Shown here: piece after piece, positions 9,582-18,288 of the stretch
Numbering within the stretch: position 1 is the stretch's first letter
Layout: each line of letters begins with the position of its first letter
Source of the DNA: Candidatus Bathyarchaeota archaeon
GTDB taxonomy: Archaea > Thermoproteota > Bathyarchaeia > Bathyarchaeales > Bathycorpusculaceae
DNA: 64,000 nucleotides
Assembly (NCBI GenBank): GCA_026014745.1
Contig: JAOZHS010000002.1
Span: 828,271-892,270, forward strand
Direction of reading: 5' to 3'
Notes under the pieces: model-generated
Told to the model about the DNA's origin: nothing
The model's database searches: none
The model's input: only the letters and a program-made list of their open reading frames with translations
Made by a program: the position numbers and the translations under genes

Positions 9582-9758
9582 ATAATCTTACATGCAATGC
9601 ATGTGAAACTTATTCCAAGCATACTTTTCAATACTTCAAGGGGCTCTAACCAACTACGACAATACAACCTTATCGCAGCGCCAATTTTCAACATCTAAAT
9701 AATTACCAGTCTCTCGATAGAAGTATCAAATATATTCCGTTGCTTAATCGCCAATTGC

Positions 9759-10922
9759 TTAAACCTTTTTTAAACCAGATTTTACCATCAGAAAGCTATC
9801 AGCAAAGCTTACATGAGGTTTAAGGAAAATTTCAACGGCATCAGGATACCCGCGCACTTTTAAAGTCTTAAAGAAATCTTCCCTTTGGGGAGACTTATAA
9901 ATGGATTGTTCAGCGACTCGCGGATTTTCCTTTTTAACCTGATCAAGCGAAATGTTATGTTTTTTTACATTTTCAAGGGTATTAATCAAATCTTTACCTT
10001 TTGAATTGTTGATTAAAACTACCGACAAACCCCGTTTGTCAAAAAGATTCTTGGGCGCTCCCCAAAAGTCACCAAGCGTGATATCAGATATTCTTGGAAC
10101 TTTCGCAAAAGGGCAGTTATAGCATGATTCCCGAAGGTAAATGTTTCTTAAATATCCCACCATGAAAGAATCGCGTCTGTGAAGCTTAAAATACTCTGAA
10201 TCGTCGGCAAACCGTGCTTTAGAACCGAAGTTTTCCCAACTAAGACGCTTATCCCGAAAGCTGTATTCTACCAGTCGAGAAGCCTTTTTGAGAGACAAAT
10301 ATGACAAGTATTCTTCAAAAACTAGTTGCGATCCAACACCATGACAGATGACATCACACAAATATAGTTTCTGAACACCTTGCGCAGTGCTTTCTTTTTC
10401 TACGAGATTTTTCAAGGCGGCAGTTTGGCAGGGGGTACCACAAAAAAGAGTTGGCCTTTTTTCCTTTAATGAGTTTAAGACATCTAAGTAAGCGTTACCT
10501 ATTTGACTTTGAACATATTTTGAACCTCTTAGAAGTGCCAAGTTCTCATCTGTTTCCGCACAGATGTGCCTTAAATTAAAATTTTCATCAAAAGCTGCCC
10601 CAAAAACCAAGCCATTATTATCAATAATTTGCCTTGCCAGCTCCGAAAAGATGCCTCCAGAGGAGCTCTGAAGCCTTAATTCATCATTTTGCGATGAGGC
10701 TGCAATAACTTGAGGGACAGAGGGGTTTTCTTCAGGCAGATTAAGTATAGGACAATAGTGTTGACAAATCCCGCAAAGTGTGCATTTGTTTTTATCAATA
10801 TTCGGAAGCAAAAAGCCCTCATCATTTAATGACGTTGAAATGGCGTGTGATGGACAAGAACTTTGACAAGCATAGCAGCCAGCGCATCTATTCTTGCCTA
10901 TTTCTTCTATCGCAGGCTTCAA
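9759..10922 (-). CDS. F420-hydrogenase/dehydrogenase beta-subunit-like iron-sulfur protein of a glycan locus
   Basis: A 387-residue protein. Two N-terminal 4Fe-4S ferredoxin motifs are visible: Cys13, 16, 19, 23 and Cys47, 50, 53, 57. A domain typical of the coenzyme F420 hydrogenase/dehydrogenase beta family follows, with the C-terminal signature DITLGDFWG. In methanogens this fold binds FAD and transfers electrons to or from F420. Versions in polysaccharide clusters are common and often neighbour a polysaccharide pyruvyl transferase, as here. The start overlaps the end of that gene by 4 bp (ATGA), so the pair is translationally coupled. The reaction is unknown; a redox step on a glycan or a pyruvyl-like group is only a guess. 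Confidence 0.85.
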   Translation of the reverse strand: MKPAIEEIGKNRCAGCYACQSSCPSHAISTSLNDEGFLLPNIDKNKCTLCGICQHYCPILNLPEENPSVPQVIAASSQNDELRLQSSSGGIFSELARQIIDNNGLVFGAAFDENFNLRHICAETDENLALLRGSKYVQSQIGNAYLDVLNSLKEKRPTLFCGTPCQTAALKNLVEKESTAQGVQKLYLCDVICHGVGSQLVFEEYLSYLSLKKASRLVEYSFRDKRLSWENFGSKARFADDSEYFKLHRRDSFMVGYLRNIYLRESCYNCPFAKVPRISDITLGDFWGAPKNLFDKRGLSVVLINNSKGKDLINTLENVKKHNISLDQVKKENPRVAEQSIYKSPQREDFFKTLKVRGYPDAVEIFLKPHVSFADSFLMVKSGLKKV

Positions 10923-12172
10923 TTCTCCAACTCCTTAAGTGTATCGGCCATTGAATCAATTTGAGTTAAGGCCCTTTCCTTGTTGCACTTCACAGCAGAC
11001 AGGATCCGTGCAATAATATTCTCGTAGTTATCAAGTAAATAATTGACGCGCCCAGAGAGTATATTTACGACTTCACCTGAATCCCAAAGACTGGGAATAT
11101 CTGCATCTATAACAAGTTCGTCTAAATTGAGACCTCTTTTAATAACCCCATCGAATTTATCGCTGGAAGATATTGATAAGGCGGGCTTACCCATTTGCAA
11201 AGTTGAGACCGCAGCGTGCATCCTACCAGTTATTGTGAACAAACCATTTCCGAGAATGCTTCGCGCTTCGCTCGGCAAGAGAACATCATTTATGAAGACA
11301 AATCTGTCTTGAAGGCTTTTTTCCATTCTTTCTTTAATTTGAGCTATTATTTTTCGGTCATCATGGCTCGCAGTCAAAACGTGAGGCAACAGTACTAATT
11401 TGTAGCTTTCCAAACGAGTCATTGTAGCGACATTCTCCAAAATACGCACCCAACAGCGGACATAATTCTCGCGCTTAGAAGTGTAAAAATGGCTTAGACC
11501 CGAGACAACTATCGTTACATATGAGTTGCTTTTTATTCCGTATTTTTTAAGAGGCGCATTCATCCAATTTAGGTTTGATTGTTTAGGTAAATCTAAAAAA
11601 GCAAGGTCCCTTGTTTCAATAACATTCTGGCAATGGAGAACGTTAAGCGCATAATTATATGACGCTCGGTCCCTTGCATAGATATGGCATTTACTTAACA
11701 GCGGTCCGACAATTAACTTGCGCCAAGAGTAGAAAGGACCTATCGTTTGACCAGCAAAAAACACAGGAGTTCGGGAAGATAATAAGCGTACTTTGGCTAA
11801 ATTCAAAGCTATGTCACCGCCGTAATAATACTCGCCCAGATTATCACCGCCGACATCAATAACACAGGTTGGAGTTAATGAAAGGATATTTATGGCTGAC
11901 AAGAAGGCGCCCCTAACTTCCTTCATCGCTTCTTTGAGTTTTTGACCTTTATGATGAACCCTCTTCGTTGGCATCCAAAGGATTTTTGGTGTGTTGCCTG
12001 TTTCATCGGTTAGCCGTTTAATATCATTTTCTTTTAAAGCATCAACTATAAAAGAAATATTTGGACCCATCTTTTTAGAAAGATAATAAATTAGATTTAT
12101 GCACATCATCGCCGAACCATAGTTTTGTGTGTCATTAGCACTTAAGATAACAATTTTTACCAATTGAGCCAC
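10919..12172 (-). CDS. Polysaccharide pyruvyl transferase family protein
   Basis: A 417-residue protein of the CsaB/WcaK-type polysaccharide pyruvyl transferase family, which resembles a two-domain GT-B fold. Family members add ketal pyruvate from phosphoenolpyruvate to sugar residues. Signs are the N-terminal ILSANDTQNYGSAMM segment, the DVGGDNLGEYY segment, the FFAGQTIGPF motif and the C-terminal ITGRMHAAVSTLQMGKPAL motif. It is upstream of, and overlaps by 4 bp, the F420-beta-like gene. A negatively charged pyruvylated surface glycan would be the expected product, but substrate and activity are inferred from the family. Confidence 0.88.
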   Translation of the reverse strand: MAQLVKIVILSANDTQNYGSAMMCINLIYYLSKKMGPNISFIVDALKENDIKRLTDETGNTPKILWMPTKRVHHKGQKLKEAMKEVRGAFLSAINILSLTPTCVIDVGGDNLGEYYYGGDIALNLAKVRLLSSRTPVFFAGQTIGPFYSWRKLIVGPLLSKCHIYARDRASYNYALNVLHCQNVIETRDLAFLDLPKQSNLNWMNAPLKKYGIKSNSYVTIVVSGLSHFYTSKRENYVRCWVRILENVATMTRLESYKLVLLPHVLTASHDDRKIIAQIKERMEKSLQDRFVFINDVLLPSEARSILGNGLFTITGRMHAAVSTLQMGKPALSISSSDKFDGVIKRGLNLDELVIDADIPSLWDSGEVVNILSGRVNYLLDNYENIIARILSAVKCNKERALTQIDSMADTLKELEN

Positions 12173-12304
12173 CTTAGCGTGTTTTGTAAAGTTTATTTTA
12201 TTTTGATCTTTTGAGATTATCCGAAAATTGAAGAGGGCAAAATGGCTTTTGGATACACAACAATACTGAGGACGAACATATTGTTTTTAAAAGCTATACA
12301 AGAA

Positions 12305-13225
12305 CTAAAGATATTGCACATCTATCATTGCTGCATAATTCATCGCTATCTTGTAAGCGTTTGTTCCAAGACAGGCAAGGGTGAAAGAGAAATAACCGCG
12401 AAGGCTGCCGTGGTTATAGTTAATAGCTCGACTGTAGCACCACCTTGCTTTTGCCTTAAAACCAGATTTTAGGTAATAGCTTCCAAGGGACATAAACCAT
12501 TTGTACAGAATCTCATTTCGATTGGGTGCCTTCAATACTTCTTTCAAGTTCTTTTTCATTATGCGATGAAGGGCATCAATACTATAGGAATATTTCTTGC
12601 TAAGTTGATGCCTATGTACTCGGTAATAGACCAAGGGCTCATTTATTTGGGCAAGACTAAACTGTTTACTTAAGCGAATGACAAAATCCCAATCCTCCGC
12701 TGCCTTCAGATTTTCGTCAAAGCTCAGTTCATCAATGCAAGCACGTTTCAAAAGTAGACCTGAACAATTCCCCAGAATATTTTCAGCTAAAAGAGAATAA
12801 TACAAATTTTGAAAAGTTTGAGGCTTTCGAAGAAGTGCAACTTTCCGGGATTCATCAATGAGAACATAGTAAGAGGATTCAAAAACTCCGTCAAAATCAC
12901 TTTGACTTTTCAAGATGTCATACTGGACCTGAAGCTTATGGGGCAACCACATATCATCGTCATCCAAGAAAGCAATAAAGTCACCTTTAGCTTTTGTTAG
13001 CCCCAAGTTTCTTGCTGCACAAACGCCTTTGTCAGATTTAAGGAAAAAATAATTCAACCTAGGATCTTTAAAAGAGGAAACAATCTCTTTTGTATTATCC
13101 GTTGAGGCAGAATCAATTATCAAAACTTCGAAATCTTTGAAGGACTGCAACAGGATACTCTGGATTGCATTATTCAATAAGCGAGAACGATTTTTAGTCG
13201 GAATTACAACCGAGACAGCAGGCAT
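12305..13225 (-). CDS. Glycosyltransferase family 2
   Basis: A 306-residue GT-A enzyme. It begins directly with the GT2 nucleotide-sugar binding strand (VSVVIPTKNRSRLL). IIDSASTDNT and FLDDDDMWLPHKL follow, the latter holding the DxD-like metal site. AAEDWDFVIRLSK matches the catalytic ED region. It has no transmembrane segment, so it acts at the inner face of the membrane on a lipid-linked acceptor. The C-terminal part is helical and reminiscent of short repeats. It probably adds one sugar in the surface glycan pathway; donor and acceptor cannot be deduced. Confidence 0.9.
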   Translation of the reverse strand: MPAVSVVIPTKNRSRLLNNAIQSILLQSFKDFEVLIIDSASTDNTKEIVSSFKDPRLNYFFLKSDKGVCAARNLGLTKAKGDFIAFLDDDDMWLPHKLQVQYDILKSQSDFDGVFESSYYVLIDESRKVALLRKPQTFQNLYYSLLAENILGNCSGLLLKRACIDELSFDENLKAAEDWDFVIRLSKQFSLAQINEPLVYYRVHRHQLSKKYSYSIDALHRIMKKNLKEVLKAPNRNEILYKWFMSLGSYYLKSGFKAKARWCYSRAINYNHGSLRGYFSFTLACLGTNAYKIAMNYAAMIDVQYL

Positions 13226-13383
13226 ATGATAGCTCCTTTATCTTAATTATGTTTACCAATCAAGCATGTTTACTTTAAGGGCCAATTCACAAAAGCAAAC
13301 ATACCAAAACCTTTCACTATTCAAAGGGACAGCACGCTGGATCTTTGCCGCCCTCAAGGTCCCACGCAGTATATAGTTAGTTC

Positions 13384-15132
13384 TCAACCTTTAGCATGCC
13401 CTAAAAGCATGTAAGACTCTCCGTTCGTGTAAACGACACTTGAATTGTAAACAGTCTCAAGTATAATGTCAGTCGTGCGATAAGGAGCCAATTCATCTAT
13501 TATACCAGCCTTCCCAGGTGTATGAACCATCAAAACGCTGTACGCCATATAAGGTGCCGTCGGATCAAGAGGATAATACTTCACTAAATGTTCAGCCACA
13601 AAACTATAGTTTGCCACCTGCAATAATTGCTCGTGTGTGTTCAAATCTGCGGCTATTCTACCAGAGCTAAAATGGGTGATTGCAAAATTCGCTATTTGCC
13701 TTTGATACACAGAGTTAACGGCATTTGCATACCCAATAGGCACTTCAGAGGACAAATCTGGATACACTGAATTAGCAGACGCTATTAAAGGCTGGCAACT
13801 GTAGACTTGAATCACTGCAGTAAACATTATTAATATTACAAATAGCCCCGATAACCACTTTCTTTTCTTGTAAAATTTGGCTATGAAAAAGCCGACAAAA
13901 ATAGGGAACAGAAGAGATTCGAATGCAAGCGCTCGAGTAGGGCCGAATTTTAGCACGACACCCAAAAAAATGAAAACGACCAACAAAATTCCCACGACAA
14001 TGATGAAACGAGCACGGTCATTCAATTTTTTTCTTTCCTTTAGTAACAAAAGCAAACCAAATAAAGTGAGAACCAGAAGGACTAAGACCGCGCCATAATA
14101 AACTGAAAAGGTTCTTACTGCACCAAAAAAGTCGTGCTCCAACAGGGTATAGAAAGTTGGAGAAATTGACTCTGAGGAAGGAGTAGTACCACTAGGTACA
14201 CCCACAAAAAATGTCCGCAAAACGTTTGTAAGAGCAGGGTAACTCATAAACAAAAGCCAAGCACAAGTTATTGCGATAGTTATAAAAATGATATTATTAC
14301 GGAAACAAGATTTTAGATTGAGCCTCTGGAGGGCGTTAAACGGAAATCTTTGGACTATTAAAAAGGTGATCAGGATCAATGATAAAAGTATAGAGGAGGC
14401 GGAGTGAGCGGCCGCCAAAGCAACGGCGAAGAAAAAGGCAAGCAAGAGATATCGTCTATCGTTTCCCTTTATCAAGGAAATAAAAGTGTAGAATATAATT
14501 AGAACGAGCAGAAGGCCAATTGTAGATCCAGTGATTTCATACTGGACTATTGAAAATGGAATAGAGGATAAGAGCAGAGCAAACTTTGTTACGCTTTCTC
14601 CTGAAGGAAGGGCAAGTTTCTTTACTATTAAATAGGTAAAAAGCGGATAAAGGGGGGCTAAAAGGAGGGGTATATACTTCATTGCATCGACAACAGGCAC
14701 ATTTAGTATAATTGAAAACGCCGAGAATAACAAATGAAATAACGGCGCCCCACTATAGTCAGGCGCAATAGAAGAAGAAAATGGCGCTATGTGTCCTGTT
14801 GTAATAACAGTATTGGCTAAGTTGTATTGAAAACTTTGATCTTGATAGACGCCTTGGAACCAGACATATTTTAGGATAGGAACAGATAGAAAAACCACTC
14901 TGCCTATACTCGCAATTGCGACAAGCCAACCTTCTTCGCGCTCAGAAAAGAAGGCTATTAAAAAAATAATAGCAAACGCTAAAAAGGGAATCTCTAGACC
15001 TTCAAGAATCCAGCTATCTTGATAATCCCTAGTCAAGGCTACTATATTTGCGATAAGTACAACTACCGCAACTATCAGAAGCAACCTCAGGATTAGAGGA
15101 CGACTTATAGAAAACTTCTTCACAGCCATCAT
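13384..15132 (-). CDS. Large polytopic membrane protein, GT-C glycosyltransferase-like
   Basis: A 582-residue protein with about 12 or more hydrophobic helices and a C-terminal soluble part of about 120 residues. A long loop after the second or third helix carries YQDQSFQYNLANTV and IAPDYSGAPLFHLLF. The acidic residues in this position and the multi-helix topology resemble GT-C enzymes of the ArnT/PMT type, which use lipid-phosphate sugars on the outer face. The family is not certain and it could be an uncharacterised membrane protein. It overlaps the downstream end of the GT4 gene by 4 bp, so it is part of the same operon. Confidence 0.7.
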   Translation of the reverse strand: MMAVKKFSISRPLILRLLLIVAVVVLIANIVALTRDYQDSWILEGLEIPFLAFAIIFLIAFFSEREEGWLVAIASIGRVVFLSVPILKYVWFQGVYQDQSFQYNLANTVITTGHIAPFSSSIAPDYSGAPLFHLLFSAFSIILNVPVVDAMKYIPLLLAPLYPLFTYLIVKKLALPSGESVTKFALLLSSIPFSIVQYEITGSTIGLLLVLIIFYTFISLIKGNDRRYLLLAFFFAVALAAAHSASSILLSLILITFLIVQRFPFNALQRLNLKSCFRNNIIFITIAITCAWLLFMSYPALTNVLRTFFVGVPSGTTPSSESISPTFYTLLEHDFFGAVRTFSVYYGAVLVLLVLTLFGLLLLLKERKKLNDRARFIIVVGILLVVFIFLGVVLKFGPTRALAFESLLFPIFVGFFIAKFYKKRKWLSGLFVILIMFTAVIQVYSCQPLIASANSVYPDLSSEVPIGYANAVNSVYQRQIANFAITHFSSGRIAADLNTHEQLLQVANYSFVAEHLVKYYPLDPTAPYMAYSVLMVHTPGKAGIIDELAPYRTTDIILETVYNSSVVYTNGESYMLLGHAKG

Positions 15133-16319
15133 TTTTCAATCATGCCGGCGATAATGTTCACATACCGTGCGCTCGCATTTTTGAGGTTGAACTTTTGGTC
15201 TACTTTGAGGATGTTTCTTTCACTAATGGTGTTCAAAGTTTGCTGATTGCAAGCACAAAGTTCACTTAGTGCGTTCAAAAATGAGTCTTTTTCTGGTGGT
15301 ACGAGCAAACCATTAAGTTTATTCTCAAGTGCTTCTGAAAGCCCGCCCACATCGGTGGAAATTGGAATTGAGCCACAAGCCATGGCTTCTAACAGTACAG
15401 TGGGCAAGTTTTCATACAAAGAGGTAATGAGCAGAAAATCGCATAATGAGTATATTTCGGGCAGCACAGAGTTGTTGACATAACCAAGGAAAAGTACCCG
15501 ATCTTGCTCCAATCGTCGAGCATAACTTCTAGCGTAGAGATGATCGGGTCCCATTCCTACAACGACGAATTTAACATTAATTTTCTTGGATGCCGCCATC
15601 ACGTCAAATAAGAGTTCAAAGTTTTTGGCCCCTCCAACGGGAAGTTGAGCAACAAAAACAGCAAGGCGACTGTTTCCCTTAAACTCCAGAAGCTTTCGTG
15701 CGAGTTCAGGATTGGTGAAAGAGTCTCTTTTGAAGAAAACAGTAGTGTCTACGAAGTTTGGGACAACTTCGATTTTTGATTCATCAATGTTATAGTAATC
15801 TATTATCATCCGCTTTGTGTATTCGCTTACGGCAATAGCACAATCAGCATTTTGAAGCATTTTCTTTTCTGAAGCTGTTAAAAACTTGCCAACCGGTGAT
15901 AAGGTGAGTTTATCCTCTACACCCATTTTGCCATATTTTCTTAATGTTTCAAACGCAGGAAGAACAGCATGACTAATGGTCAATTCAGGTATGGCTGTGT
16001 TACTTATTTTTGGAATATGCGGATAAAATGGAGGTAAAGTTCTAATAATGAGCTTAGGCTCAGGCTGAGAACGTAGACGTAGAGAGGAAAGCAAGTCAAA
16101 GAAGGGGTTAAACAAACTGAACCCAAGAAAAGGCTCCGCAATCTCGTCGATTTTCAGGTTCGGGTGTGGAGCATTTTTGGCCAAGGCGCCTTTGTTTGCG
16201 TGGATTTGGACTTTAAAGCCTTCATCGAGCAGAAAATTCACAATACGCCTTGTGTGGCCACCTATTCCTCCAGCACCGAACTCAGGCGAGACAACAAGTA
16301 AGTTGGATTCTATACGCAT
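15129..16319 (-). CDS. Glycosyltransferase family 4 (GT-B)
   Basis: A GT4 enzyme of 396 residues. The N-terminal domain contains GAGGIGGHTRRIV, the usual Gly-rich acceptor loop. The C-terminal domain contains VVPNFVDTTVFF, FVAQLPVGGAKNFELL, the YENLPTVLLEAMACGSIPI catalytic motif (E-x7-E type) and STDVGGLSEAL. I chose the ATG at 16319 because AAGGAGA at 16329-16335 gives a strong ribosome binding site with 9 nt spacing. The open frame continues to 16391 over the preceding gene, which is probably untranslated extension. It adds a sugar from a nucleotide donor with retained configuration; the specific sugar is unknown. Confidence 0.9.
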   Translation of the reverse strand: MRIESNLLVVSPEFGAGGIGGHTRRIVNFLLDEGFKVQIHANKGALAKNAPHPNLKIDEIAEPFLGFSLFNPFFDLLSSLRLRSQPEPKLIIRTLPPFYPHIPKISNTAIPELTISHAVLPAFETLRKYGKMGVEDKLTLSPVGKFLTASEKKMLQNADCAIAVSEYTKRMIIDYYNIDESKIEVVPNFVDTTVFFKRDSFTNPELARKLLEFKGNSRLAVFVAQLPVGGAKNFELLFDVMAASKKINVKFVVVGMGPDHLYARSYARRLEQDRVLFLGYVNNSVLPEIYSLCDFLLITSLYENLPTVLLEAMACGSIPISTDVGGLSEALENKLNGLLVPPEKDSFLNALSELCACNQQTLNTISERNILKVDQKFNLKNASARYVNIIAGMIEK

Positions 16320-16357
16320 TTTTGTTTTTCTCCTTATCGTATAGTACCCTTTCGCCA

Positions 16358-17572
16358 TCAGCCTTGCCGGACATCTTCGATTTTCTCCCATTTATAGTCG
16401 GGGCCGTGGAAAAGCAGGATTAGCAAACCAGCAAACATGACAAATTGCATTAATATGAAGTCCAAGATAACACCAGCCATACGTAGACTTCCTCCCTGCT
16501 GGGATTGCCCCAACGTCACGGTAGTTGTCAACGAATCCTTCTTGAACAAAGCAAAAAGGACAAGAGTAGCTAGAATGGCAGATAACAGGGGCACTAAAAT
16601 AATCAGAGAGTTGAATGAAAATAATATGGCAACTATAAAACTAACAGAGCAAATCACTGTCAGTAAAGGCGCAACAACATTAATGAAAAACTCGAAAGGC
16701 AGTATTACCGATGAGAAATAGCTGTATTGCTTCTTGAACATCATGCCTGCAAAATTAAACAAAGCTTGCTGGTTGCCTTGGCTTCGTCGAATTTTTTGCT
16801 TGAGTCGGGATTTACGGCCGATTGATGAGTTTTCATAAAAGGATACACTGTCGTCGTAAATCGCTCGAAGTCCCTTCTTTCTAACACGAAGAGTCAACTG
16901 CATATCGTCACATATGCTGTTAGGGGGTATTACTTCCAGTAGTTCCTTTCGGTAAGCAGCGAATTCACTCTCGCACATCACTACAGAGTCCATATTCGTT
17001 TCGCCCATTCTAAGAATATTGTAGAAGCTTCGGTACCCTTGCTCTTCTTGCGTTACAGCAGACTGGTCAGGGTTACGCATAACCTGTATGCCTGACACAG
17101 CTCCAACGGTTTCATCACCAAAATTGGTAACTATTCTTTTCACTGCATCTGGGTCAACCGAGACATCGGCGTCTGTTAGAATAACTATATCACCTTTGCA
17201 AAATGGAAAAGCGTAATTTAACGCTGAGGCTTTACCCATACGTTTGCTTTGGGTTAAAATATCAACCTTGTTATGGGTTGTTTCGACAAAGGTTTGTACA
17301 GCTTCAACTGTTCCATCGTTCGAGGCGCTATCAACTACCATAATCTGCAATTTCTCAGGAGGATAGTCAATCTCAAAGGTGTTCTTTAGTTTACGAGATA
17401 TGACTTTTACCTCGTTATACGTTGTAATTATTACTGAAACGGTCGGTAAGAAGTCCTTCTTGTTTACAGGGCATCGCTTGCGAGAGTAATATACCATCAG
17501 GGCAAAGAAAGCGGAAAAACCTGCCAAAAGTAAAAAGAAGGTTGAATAGAATATTATTTCAGCTATTGACAA
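16358..17572 (-). CDS. Membrane-bound GT2 glycosyltransferase (processive-type)
   Basis: A 404-residue protein. One N-terminal helix (about 5-28) is followed by a cytoplasmic GT2 domain. Its conserved acidic motifs are VVDSASNDGT, ILTDADVSVD and ICDDMQLTLRV, plus RRSQGNQQAL in place of the QxxRW motif of cellulose/hyaluronan-synthase-like enzymes. Three to four C-terminal helices complete a topology typical of BcsA/NodC-like polymerising or lipid-linked transferases. It could synthesise a homopolymer or transfer a sugar to a polyprenyl carrier. It is the upstream neighbour of the GT4 gene. Confidence 0.88.
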   Translation of the reverse strand: MSIAEIIFYSTFFLLLAGFSAFFALMVYYSRKRCPVNKKDFLPTVSVIITTYNEVKVISRKLKNTFEIDYPPEKLQIMVVDSASNDGTVEAVQTFVETTHNKVDILTQSKRMGKASALNYAFPFCKGDIVILTDADVSVDPDAVKRIVTNFGDETVGAVSGIQVMRNPDQSAVTQEEQGYRSFYNILRMGETNMDSVVMCESEFAAYRKELLEVIPPNSICDDMQLTLRVRKKGLRAIYDDSVSFYENSSIGRKSRLKQKIRRSQGNQQALFNFAGMMFKKQYSYFSSVILPFEFFINVVAPLLTVICSVSFIVAILFSFNSLIILVPLLSAILATLVLFALFKKDSLTTTVTLGQSQQGGSLRMAGVILDFILMQFVMFAGLLILLFHGPDYKWEKIEDVRQG

Positions 17573-17655
17573 TTATTTTAACCCCTATTTTTTGTAGAAG
17601 CAATCAATTTTTGTTACTTGCTTAATCTGATATTTCGGTTGAAGGTTTATTGACA

Positions 17656-18243
17656 CTAAGCAATATTCATATAGAGACCCACGTAACGTGAGTTAAATTC
17701 AAGAGCGTTAGAGCTACCGTTAAAGAGCCATAACTCAAAGTATAACTCACAAGAGAGGCCATGTTTTGTCGAGTCCGTCGAGACTGGCTTATCCAATTGG
17801 ACACTAAGCCCATTAATCACTATACTCTTAATTGCGGGTTCTGAGAAAGAGACTTCCTTTACAGAGAAATTGAAAGGTAACTCTCGAGTTTCCCCATCAT
17901 TGATAACAAAGCGGAATTCATAAAGAGGCTGTTGTGAGCTAGGAACACCCGTTTGAACGTTCGGCAAGGCATCAGAATAGTTGCGTACTTTAGCGTAAAG
18001 CACATAGTATCCTGTTGACTGCAGGTGGTTGGTTATACCGATAAAAAGAGAATAATCGTCCCCAACGGTTACAGTTAATGGGTAGTCGAGGATAGTATGT
18101 TCAGGTCCAAGAAGATAAAGCTCTGAAAACTGAATTTCCCTCGACGTATGTTCTAAGATAGCAGAGAAAAGAGGACCTGAAATTAGAAGAATGCCTATCA
18201 GACCTATCGCACAGAAAACCCATTTCAAATGAATTAGCTTCAT
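17656..18243 (-). CDS. DUF1616 extracytoplasmic half as a stand-alone anchored protein
   Basis: A 195-residue protein with one N-terminal transmembrane helix (about 8-28). A beta-rich domain follows that matches the extracytoplasmic part of DUF1616 proteins: FSELYLLGPEHTILDYP, LTVTVGDDYSLFIGITNH and the YVLYAKVRNYS segment. In the usual architecture this domain is fused behind four membrane helices, which here are encoded at 8723-9334. The function of DUF1616 is unknown, but its placement among glycosyltransferases suggests a role in glycan assembly or attachment. It is 83 bp downstream of the membrane GT2 start codon and 45 bp upstream of a GT4 stop codon on the same strand. Confidence 0.75.
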   Translation of the reverse strand: MKLIHLKWVFCAIGLIGILLISGPLFSAILEHTSREIQFSELYLLGPEHTILDYPLTVTVGDDYSLFIGITNHLQSTGYYVLYAKVRNYSDALPNVQTGVPSSQQPLYEFRFVINDGETRELPFNFSVKEVSFSEPAIKSIVINGLSVQLDKPVSTDSTKHGLSCELYFELWLFNGSSNALEFNSRYVGLYMNIA

Positions 18244-18288
18244 CTGCCGATATCGACCTTGATATGATTATTAATTAGAGTGGTGATG

